NCBI GenBank assembly: GCA_964344895.1
Contig: CAYFPB010000077.1
Coordinates: 1-6,610 of the forward strand
Direction: 5' to 3'
DNA length: 6,610 bases
DNA from: UBA6164 sp964344895
Lineage (GTDB): Bacteria; Patescibacteriota; Gracilibacteria; BD1-5; UBA6164
Made by a program: the position numbers and the translations under genes. Shown piece after piece: positions 1 to 5,199 of this stretch (position 1 is its first letter; each line of letters begins with the position of its first letter). Under the pieces are notes generated by a model. That model was given only the letters and a program-made list of their open reading frames with translations, had not been told where the DNA came from and did no database searches.

Positions 1-25
1 GAAAAAACTCAAACTCTATTTCTAC

Positions 26-53
26 TTGCAAAAAAATATATATTAATTATATT
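26..53 (+). promoter_or_regulatory. Probable sigma70-type promoter for the 81-689 gene
   Basis: TTGCAA (26-31) and TATATT (48-53) are separated by 16 bp. The -10 ends 27 nt before the ATG at 81, matching the spacing at several other genes here. The match to consensus is moderate, and the AT-rich background makes chance matches possible. Confidence 0.45.
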
Positions 54-80
54 AACTCTATTACTTAATAACAAAATATT

Positions 81-689
81 ATGGGTATAGAAGTATGAGC
101 TCTAAAAGAGTCTGAAAAAAAGAAAAAGGAAGCTACTGAGAAGGAAATTAGTGAAAATAGGAAGAAGGTTTTAGAACATCAAAAGGTAAAAGAAAAAATA
201 TCTGTGGAAGTAAAAGCAGAAGAAGATCTAATGAACTTGAAAGAGTTAGTTGAAAAAGGTGTAATCACTAAAGAAACTGCTAAAAAAGTAGTGGAAGGAG
301 AGGGAATAGATGAAGATACTGTAAAAGAAATTTTTGAAAAGATAGACGGTATGGAAGAAATAAAGGATATTGATGATTACTTACCAGCAGATCTTAGAAT
401 AACAAAAGAAGAATATCAAAAAGCTATACAAGATGATGTTTTTAGAGTACAAACTATAACAAAGCTAAACTCAGCTTTGACTTTATTAGCTAGTAAGATA
501 AATCCTGAATCAGCTATGGGATTAAATCTTTTCTCATGATTTTTAACTGTACTTGATAAAAATCTTATTCTTATTCAAGAAAATACAATTGATGTAAAAG
601 AAAGTCTAGAAGAGGTAGATGAAAAAAAGTTTGGTAAAAAAGTAGACAACAGAAGTCCTTGGGAGAAGTTTTTAGAAATATTTAAATAA
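81..689 (+). CDS. Hypothetical charged, partly coiled-coil protein (202 aa, code 25)
   Basis: I do not recognise this protein. The ATG at 81 is the first start after an in-frame TAA at 69-71. The frame crosses TGA at 96-98 and 537-539, read as Gly, and ends at TAA 687-689. A standard-code caller would see only the middle, from the GTG at 204. Residues 8-55 are very rich in Lys and Glu and look like a long helix or coiled coil. The next part (about 53-95) has short amphipathic helices (LVEKGVITKETAKKVVEGEG). The C-terminal part is also helical and ends in NRSPWEKFLEIFK. There is no signal peptide or membrane segment, so it is probably cytoplasmic. Only 2 of its 9 glycines are TGA, a low share for this window. 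No Shine-Dalgarno precedes the start. It lies 8 bp before the transporter gene and probably shares its transcript. Confidence 0.8.
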
Positions 690-697
690 AAAAATAC

Positions 698-1540
698 ATG
701 TTTTACGCAATACTTTCAACATTTCTTAATTCACTTGCGACTAGTTTTTGGAAAAAAGCTTTAAGTTTTAATGCTCCAAGAGAGTTTTTTAACTTTATAG
801 CTTACTTTTCTATTATTTTAATATCTTTAGCTCTATTCTTTTTTGATAAACTAGTTCTATCTGATATTAATTTAAAGATTTTCTCTTTAATTGTTTTTCT
901 TTACCTATTACAATTTGTAATAGTACAACTTAATCAATATGTATATTCAAAAGAAAAAATATCATCCATTTTACCTTATCAAAATATACACAAAGTCCTT
1001 GTAATTATATTAAGTTTTTTGATTTTTTGAGATATATCATTAATTACACTAATAATTGCTCTATTTACTGTACTTATAATTATACTATTTACTGTTGATT
1101 TCAAAACTCTAAAAGTACCCAAAAGTATAAAAATCTTTACTTTTTCTCAGATACTTGAAACAATAAATTTCTTGATGCTTTGATATTTATTTACTCTGAT
1201 ATCTAATGTAACATTTTTTATATATTCATTTATACTTTGAATTATATTTGTATGATCAATAATTACATATAAAAAACAACTATCTTGTTTTAAAACACTA
1301 CCAAAGGCATTTTTTAAGTACAGACTAATTGCTGCTCATATCTGATGAACTTCTTATATTCTATCCCTTGTAGTAATCCAAGAACTATGACTTAGTTTAA
1401 GTATACTTCTATCATATATATGACTTGGTATGACTTTATTTTTCTCATATTTGATGTTTAAAGATAAACCAAGTAAAAAAGATCTAAGTTTGATAATTAT
1501 TGTTTCTATATTGATTGGGGTGGGGTATTATTTTAAATAA
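698..1540 (+). CDS. EamA/DMT-superfamily-like membrane transporter (280 aa, code 25)
   Basis: The ATG at 698 lies 8 nt after the preceding stop, and the frame runs through eight in-frame TGA codons (first at 1028-1030) to TAA 1538-1540. The product is almost entirely hydrophobic, with about ten membrane segments in two similar halves. It is about 280 aa, close to the usual 280-300 aa of the 5+5 TM drug/metabolite transporter fold. Each half ends with the DMT-like pattern of a helix, a short acidic turn and a final helix: ILPYQNIHKVLVII then FGDISLITL near residues 92-117, and LLSYIGLGMTLFFSYLMF then KDKPSKKDL near 235-263. The usual GE of the family is GD in the first half and KDK in the second. 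Proteins of this fold export or import small metabolites, and the substrate cannot be read from sequence. Eight of 11 glycines are TGA, including the FGD glycine (residue 111). The family call rests on fold pattern only. Confidence 0.75.
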
Positions 1541-1552
1541 AAAAACGGAATA

Positions 1553-1580
1553 TTGACTTTTGTTTTATTTTAATTATAAT
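1553..1580 (+). promoter_or_regulatory. Promoter for the 1613-1972 gene
   Basis: TTGACT (1553-1558), a 16-bp spacer and a perfect TATAAT (1575-1580) lie 32 nt before the ATG at 1613. This is one of the strongest promoter matches in the window. Confidence 0.7.
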
Positions 1581-1607
1581 AATTATAAGTTTTATAATTA
1601 TTTTTTT
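1578..1607 (+). terminator. AT-only hairpin plus T-tract in the leader of the 1613 gene
   Basis: AATAATTATAA (1578-1588) and TTATAATTATT (1592-1602) form an 11-bp perfect inverted repeat with a GTT loop. T residues follow to 1607. It could terminate the upstream transporter operon, or act as a weak attenuator or operator, because it overlaps the promoter -10 and the likely start site. All pairs are A-U, so it would be weak. Confidence 0.35.
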
Positions 1608-1612
1608 AAAAA

Positions 1613-1972
1613 ATGAGTTTAAATAAATCAGAAAATACCACAAATAATAAACATATAAAAGAAAGTAAAGCTACAAAACAAGCTATAGCTATAGCTAAGC
1701 ATAAATCAAATGTATTACTATTTGAATCTCAAAAACAAGATCTTATTAATAGGTGATTGATAAATGAAAATTGAATAATATTACAAATTAAATTGAAATG
1801 ACAACAGTTTGTATTGAGAATTGGAAAAAATGCATATAAAAAATCTATTTTAGTTCATTGAGATTATGATACAGCATTTAAACATATTTTAGATAAATTT
1901 TGTAGATTTAATGGAATACCAGCAAGTTCACCAATAAAAAAATGGTTATTTAATAACAGAAATAAATATTAA
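1613..1972 (+). CDS. Hypothetical small basic protein (119 aa, code 25)
   Basis: I do not recognise this protein. It starts at ATG 1613, reads through four TGA codons as Gly (residues 48, 54, 63 and 83), and ends at TAA 1970-1972. Residues 1-30 are polar and Lys/Asn-rich and probably disordered or helical. From about residue 34 the pattern alternates hydrophobic and charged residues, with two predicted strand-like stretches (GIILQIKLK and QQFVLRIGK) and then a helix around AFKHILDKFCRF. This suggests one small folded alpha/beta domain. There is no signal peptide or membrane segment. The gene has its own strong promoter and a strong terminator and so is monocistronic. No Shine-Dalgarno is visible. 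Uninterrupted reading apart from TGA, plus flanking transcription signals, supports a real gene. Confidence 0.75.
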
Positions 1973-2000
1973 TATATTCCTTATAAAGTACAATAATCAT

Positions 2001-2033
2001 AAGTAGTTATTAACAAAAATAACTACTTTTTTA
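2001..2033 (+). terminator. Rho-independent terminator after the 1613-1972 gene
   Basis: AAGTAGTTATT (2001-2011) pairs perfectly with AATAACTACTT (2018-2028) across a 6-nt loop, and a T-rich tail follows. It sits 28 nt after the stop and ends directly against the -35 box of the next promoter. Confidence 0.85.
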
Positions 2034-2061
2034 TTGACTGAAACTAAAAAATAAATATACA
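2034..2061 (+). promoter_or_regulatory. Promoter for the 2094-2597 gene
   Basis: TTGACT (2034-2039), a 16-bp spacer and TATACA (2056-2061) lie 32 nt before the ATG. The box sequences and spacing match those of neighbouring genes. Confidence 0.65.
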
Positions 2062-2076
2062 TATACCTACACAAAA

Positions 2077-2084
2077 AAGGGAGG
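2077..2084 (+). promoter_or_regulatory. Strong Shine-Dalgarno site of the 2094 gene
   Basis: AAGGGAGG lies 9 nt before ATG 2094 and fixes that start. It is the only clear Shine-Dalgarno in the window; the other genes have A/T-rich leaders. Confidence 0.8.
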
Positions 2085-2093
2085 TATTTTATT

Positions 2094-2597
2094 ATGGAAA
2101 AAGATAGAATAGCAAAAGTTGATTTTGAGGGGCTTACAAAAGAAATGTTAGCTCCTGAAGAGATTTTTTTAGCTCATAACATATCTGAAATCCCTATAAT
2201 TCTAAATGAATGGTTATTAAAAAACAATAATACTATAAAAGAACTGTCATTTAAAGATGGTATTTATAGTATAAATGGTATAAAAGTAATTTTTTCAGTA
2301 TTTTTAATTGCTGATAATCAGCTCTTAACAGTTAATGATAAACCTATTATTGAAAGAGTTTTTGAAGAAAAAGATGGTAAATCTTTTTTATCACAAATTC
2401 CAAAAAACTGTAAAAAACTGAAAATCAAAAATGCTTCGCTACTAGATTATTGTACATACCATTCAGGTGGAACTAGAGAAGTTAGATATGCAATTGAACT
2501 TGACAAAAAACAGTTAATTAATTTTTGTTCATGTAACCAGTTTGGAGAACTTCCAAATGACATATTATGGCATTTGAGTAACTTTTCAAACAACTAA
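2094..2597 (+). CDS. Hypothetical protein without UGA codons, possible recent acquisition (167 aa)
   Basis: I do not recognise this protein. It is the only gene here that is complete under the standard code: all seven glycines (residues 13, 56, 62, 95, 125, 126 and 151) are GGN and none is TGA, and it ends at TAA 2595-2597. It is also the only gene with a strong Shine-Dalgarno. The product is soluble and mixed alpha/beta, with a strand-rich middle (IYSINGIKVIFSVFLIADN, about 57-75). The C-terminal half holds a YCTYHSGGTREVRYAIEL stretch (119-136) and four cysteines (106, 120, 145, 147); C145 and C147 form a CxC. The cysteines might bind a metal, but spacing alone does not establish that. It has its own promoter and terminator. 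Together these traits suggest an origin in a standard-code genome or an unusual expression requirement. That is inference; a short gene could lack TGA by chance. Confidence 0.85.
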   Translation: MEKDRIAKVDFEGLTKEMLAPEEIFLAHNISEIPIILNEWLLKNNNTIKELSFKDGIYSINGIKVIFSVFLIADNQLLTVNDKPIIERVFEEKDGKSFLSQIPKNCKKLKIKNASLLDYCTYHSGGTREVRYAIELDKKQLINFCSCNQFGELPNDILWHLSNFSNN

Positions 2598-2630
2598 AAA
2601 AGAGATCTAGAAATAGGTCTCTTTTTATTT
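2597..2630 (+). terminator. Rho-independent terminator after the 2094-2597 gene
   Basis: AAAAAGAGATCT (2597-2608) pairs with AGGTCTCTTTTT (2615-2626), a 12-bp stem with one G-U pair and a 6-nt loop, and the T-rich tail continues to 2630. It overlaps the last base of the stop codon. The A-tract/T-tract symmetry could let it work from both sides. Confidence 0.85.
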
Positions 2631-2643
2631 TATACAACTTTTC

Positions 2644-2671
2644 TTGACTTTTAATCTATTTTATATATAAT
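2644..2671 (+). promoter_or_regulatory. Promoter for the receiver-domain gene
   Basis: TTGACT (2644-2649), a 16-bp spacer and a perfect TATAAT (2666-2671) lie 28 nt before ATG 2700. TATTACTT follows at 2675-2682 near the expected start site. Confidence 0.7.
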
Positions 2672-2699
2672 ATATATTACTTTTATTATTATTACTACA

Positions 2700-3137
2700 A
2701 TGAATAATATACTATTAATAGAGGATATTGAAGTAATTCATAAATTATACTCTCATCAATTAATATCAAAATACTGAATATCACCTAAAGTCTATACTAA
2801 TTTACACACAGCAAAGTTTGCTATAATTGAAGCATTAGAAGCAAAACAATCAAGCATAATAATTTTAGACTGAAATTTTCCAGATAGAGATAACTCATCA
2901 CCAAGAGAAAATAATTGAACTCAATTACTTAAATCAGTTAATAAACAATTAAAAGATACTAAAAATCAAGTGTTAGTATTACTAAATTCAAGTGAACATC
3001 ATTGTAATTTTATTATGGCAGATACAATAGAAAATCAAGTATTCAATAAAAATGTATCTTATAAAATTACTTGAAAAGATCCTGATAAATTAATTAATGA
3101 AATAAGTGATTTTTTAAGTTTAGATAAAGTAGCATAA
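2700..3137 (+). CDS. Stand-alone response-regulator receiver (REC) domain protein (145 aa, code 25)
   Basis: The frame opens at ATG 2700, crosses four TGA codons (Gly 26, 58, 73 and 125; no GGN glycine is used) and stops at TAA 3135-3137. The order of motifs is that of a CheY-like receiver. ILLIED (4-9) gives the acidic pair E8/D9 after strand 1. IIILDGNFPD (53-62) gives the phosphoacceptor D57, with P61 in the usual place. VLVLLNSS (91-98) supplies the switch Ser at 97 or 98. ITGKDPDKL (123-131) carries the likely conserved Lys, K126 (K122 is the alternative), although the usual KP is KD. There is no DNA-binding or enzymatic output domain, so it probably works by protein contact after phosphotransfer. 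No histidine kinase lies in the window, so its partner is unknown. A 20-residue Asn/Ser/Lys-rich stretch follows D57, longer than usual. It is monocistronic and has no Shine-Dalgarno. Confidence 0.82.
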
Positions 3138-3172
3138 TTTACTACCTTTTTAACACAAAAATCATAATTTAC

Positions 3173-3199
3173 TTGAATAATAACAAAAAACTATATAAT
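3173..3199 (+). promoter_or_regulatory. Probable promoter for the PemK-like gene, -10 inside a palindrome
   Basis: TTGAAT (3173-3178) and TATAAT (3194-3199) are separated by 15 bp, and the -10 ends 34 nt before ATG 3234. The -10 lies inside the left arm of the 18-bp inverted repeat that follows. The short spacer lowers confidence. Confidence 0.5.
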
Positions 3200-3231
3200 T
3201 TACTAAATTTAATAAATTATATAGTTTTTTT
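3185..3231 (+). terminator. Perfect 18-bp hairpin with T-run, terminator of the receiver gene
   Basis: AAAAAACTATATAATTTA (3185-3202) pairs perfectly with the arm at 3213-3230 across a 10-nt loop and ends in a run of Ts. It is 47 nt after the receiver stop and ends 3 nt before the next ATG. It may terminate upstream transcripts, possibly in both directions. It overlaps the toxin promoter and could also act as an operator or leader structure. Confidence 0.7.
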
Positions 3232-3233
3232 AT

Positions 3234-3629
3234 ATGGAAGAAAATAAATTTGAAAAATGGTGTAAAATAAAACAAACTTTAGAAAAAAACAGAAAAAATA
3301 ATTTTCATATTAGATCAAGAGAAATATGGTATATTAATATATGAAAAAACCTATGATTTGAATCAAACTGAAAATGAGAAAATTTTAAAAGACCTGTTTT
3401 AGTTATAAAAAGAATTTGATCACTATTTCTAATAGCATCAATGACTACAAAATGAAAAGATAATAATTATTACTATAAATTGGATAATAAATATTTTAAT
3501 AAAAAATCCTTTATTACATTATCACAAATAAGAGTTATTGATCAAAAAAGATTTTTTCAAAAAATCTGAACAATTGATTCTAAAGAATTTATTCAAATAA
3601 AAAAAGAAGTAAAACAATTATTATTTTAA
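3234..3629 (+). CDS. PemK/MazF-family toxin-like protein (131 aa, code 25)
   Basis: ATG 3234 to TAA 3627-3629, with seven TGA codons; every glycine is TGA. After a basic 25-residue N-terminal helix, the core follows the PemK/MazF fold pattern. REIWYINIG (29-37) is the first strand. GKGENFKRPVLVIKRIG (46-62) carries the conserved RPVLV. ASMTTK (68-73) occupies the usual PLTS/T position. NYYYKL (78-83) and FITLSQIRVIDQKRF (93-107) are the later strands, followed by QKIG and a C-terminal helix. The family are small dimeric endoribonucleases that cleave mRNA and inhibit growth, normally paired with an antitoxin encoded just upstream. Here the upstream gene is a receiver protein, with its own terminator between, and no antitoxin-like gene is seen on either side. 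It could be a solitary toxin-derived protein, be controlled from elsewhere, or be regulated by RNA. Enzymatic activity is inferred from family resemblance only. Confidence 0.85.
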
Positions 3630-3643
3630 TTCTTTATTAATTG

Positions 3644-3665
3644 CCTATTCTATTTCTAGAATAGG
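3644..3665. repeat. 9-bp inverted repeat (hairpin) after the PemK-like gene
   Basis: CCTATTCTA (3644-3652) and TAGAATAGG (3657-3665) form a perfect 9-bp stem with a 4-nt loop. On the plus strand it is followed by five more Gs and not a T-tract, so it is a poor plus-strand terminator. On the minus strand it precedes an A/T-rich stretch and could end a transcript from the 3711-3739 promoter. Confidence 0.6.
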
Positions 3666-3673
3666 GGGGGCCA

Positions 3674-3698
3674 GCCAAAAGTTATAAACTTTCCCGGC
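3674..3698. repeat. GC-containing hairpin in the gap before the epimerase gene
   Basis: GCC (3674-3676) pairs with GGC (3696-3698), and AAAGTT (3678-3683) with AACTTT (3687-3692) across an ATA loop. CCC is an internal bulge. Together with the preceding G7 run (3664-3670) it is a GC-rich patch in an AT-rich gap. I could not match it to a known riboswitch. Confidence 0.4.
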
Positions 3699-3710
3699 AT
3701 TTGTATAACC

Positions 3711-3739
3711 ATTATATACACTTATTACTTAAAAGTCAA
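3711..3739 (-). promoter_or_regulatory. Near-consensus minus-strand promoter pointing at the PemK-like gene 3' end
   Basis: On the minus strand, TTGACT (plus AGTCAA, 3734-3739), a 17-bp spacer and a perfect TATAAT (plus ATTATA, 3711-3716) form a strong promoter match. Transcription would start near 3704, cross both hairpins of the gap, and could read antisense into the toxin gene. No long minus-strand gene lies downstream. There is only a 14-codon frame (3700 down to 3656, ATG to TAG). Confidence 0.5.
3715..3720 (+). promoter_or_regulatory. Possible -10 box of the epimerase gene
   Basis: TATACA lies 29 nt before ATG 3750, within the 26-34 nt range of other genes. TATTACTT (3723-3730) follows, as at the receiver gene. 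No convincing -35 is visible at 15-17 bp. It overlaps the opposing minus-strand promoter. Confidence 0.3.
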
Positions 3740-3749
3740 ATTTAAAATT

Positions 3750-5138
3750 ATGAAAATAAACAACCAAGATGATAATCAAGTTTTTATAAGACCAAATTTT
3801 TGGTATGAGATAGAAAATAATACTCAAAAATATGCTCATATTATAATGATAGCTACAAAACCAGATATTATCAAACAAGCTCCTCTATATTTAGAGCTAA
3901 AGAAAAGAGGGGAACTAGTTATACTTATTCATACAGGTCAACATTATGATTACAATCTAAGTAAATGAGTTCTAGCTGAGTTTAATATGGATGTAGATGT
4001 AAACTTAAATATTTATTGAAAAATACATAAAAAATTCTCACTTGTGATTGAAAGATTAGGTGACTTCTTAATAGATTTATCTGAAAACTACAAAAAAATC
4101 CCAGTTCCATATGTTCATGGTGATACTCTTACAGCAACAACAGCTGATAAAGCAGCATTCTTAAACAAGTTTGCAGTAGTACATGTTGAAGCATGAATCA
4201 GAACCTTTACTCCTAGTAAAGAGTTTTATCACAAACTATTCAAAAACTATAATAACTGAAAATTTAACTGGGAAAAATACCACAAAGCACTTCAAGATTT
4301 TGAAATATATGAAACAGGAAGTATAGAACCATATCCAGAGCAATTTGATACTAGGTGAATAGAAGCTTCAACTTGATTCTTTGCAGCTCCAGTTGATCTA
4401 TACAAAAAAACTCTTAGAAATGAATGATTTCCTAAAGAACATATAAAAGTAGTAGGTAATACAGTTGCTGATGCTATAGAAATTTCAAAAGAAAAGATTC
4501 CAAACTCTAAGGCTTTTGAAAAATTTCCAAATATGAAAGATAAACCTTTTATATTTATAACTATTCACAGAAGGGAAAACACAGAGAAAAAAGAAAGATT
4601 TTTAGTTATATACAATGCTATCAAAAAACTTATAAAGGACTGAGTACATGTTTGTTTTCTAGGTCTTTATGCTTCTGAATTTGCAATTGATAACTACTGA
4701 CTTAGAGATGATATAGAACACTTAAAGAAAAAACATAAAGACAACTTTGCATATGGTCCAGCCTTGGCTCACCATGCTGAGGTAATAGATATGATAAGTA
4801 AAGCTTGAGCTGTTGTTACAGATTCTGGTAGTATGCAAGAAGAAGCTAATATTGTATGAGTTCCTTGTGTAACAGTAAGATTTGGATCTGACAGAACTGA
4901 AACTATTCTTGATGGTACAAATATAATAGCTCCACCTATTAACTCAAAGCTAATAGCTGATATAGTAAAGGGAAGTATAGCAAACAAAGATATGGTCAAA
5001 AAACACCATCTTTACTGAAAGAATGTTTCTGAAAAAATAGTTGATGAAGTACTTGATATGCTTAAAAAAGACTGAAAACTCTTCAAGTTTGATGATGAAA
5101 GACTTGATTTAGAGAAGTACTTTGATTGGAAGATATAA
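3750..5138 (+). CDS. wecB: UDP-N-acetylglucosamine 2-epimerase family protein with insertion (462 aa, code 25)
   Basis: Members of the WecB/MnaA family convert UDP-GlcNAc to UDP-ManNAc in the cytoplasm for surface polysaccharides. The frame runs from ATG 3750 through 13 TGA codons to TAA 5136-5138; 12 other glycines are GGN. Family landmarks appear in order: IATKPDIIKQAPL (34-46, in place of the usual GTRPEAIK), HTGQHYD (61-67), HGDT (123-126), HVEAGIRT (145-152, its Gly encoded by TGA 4194-4196), PYPEQFDTR (194-202, matching the PEEINR region), ITIHRREN (270-277) and TDSGSMQEEA (357-366). The usual TTERPE is GSDRTET (379-385). At 462 aa it is far longer than the usual 370-390 aa. The extra length is an N-terminal lead of about 28 residues, about 35 residues inserted after HVEAGIRT, and a C-terminal tail. 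A hydrolysing or altered-substrate epimerase is possible, so the symbol is family-level. The gene is monocistronic with no Shine-Dalgarno. Confidence 0.9.
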
Positions 5139-5145
5139 AAAAATT

Positions 5146-5173
5146 TTGTATAATTTAAATAATATAGTATAAT
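5146..5173 (+). promoter_or_regulatory. Probable promoter for the Fic gene
   Basis: TTGTAT (5146-5151), a 16-bp spacer and TATAAT (5168-5173) end 26 nt before ATG 5200, as at other genes. An alternative upstream promoter, TTGGAA (5126-5131) with 17 bp to TATAAT (5149-5154), is also possible. ATAGTAT (5164-5170) and ATACTAT (5181-5187) form a short inverted repeat over the -10, a possible operator. Confidence 0.5.
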
Positions 5174-5199
5174 TAATTAAATACTATTAATAATATATT

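Noticed and set aside
204..539. A 111-aa gene starting at GTG 204 and ending at TGA 537-539
   Set aside because: It is the middle of the larger code-25 gene 81-689. The frame is open from ATG 81 through TGA to TAA 687-689.
698..1030. Truncated transporter or pseudogene ending at TGA 1028
   Set aside because: The same frame continues with membrane segments of the DMT pattern to TAA 1538. The TGA codons are glycines, not lesions.
2700..3629. Receiver and PemK-like genes as a classical antitoxin-toxin operon
   Set aside because: A strong hairpin terminator and a separate promoter lie between them, the gap is 96 bp, and the upstream protein is a REC domain rather than an antitoxin.
3664..3698. 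Known riboswitch before the epimerase gene
   Set aside because: No consensus core of a riboswitch class I know could be matched. Only simple pairings are seen.
3750..3968. A 72-aa gene ending at TGA 3966
   Set aside because: It is only the N-terminus of the UDP-GlcNAc 2-epimerase, whose conserved motifs continue in the same frame to 5138.
4769..4999. Minus-strand 76-codon frame
   Set aside because: It lies wholly inside and antisense to the well-supported epimerase gene and has no recognisable domain.
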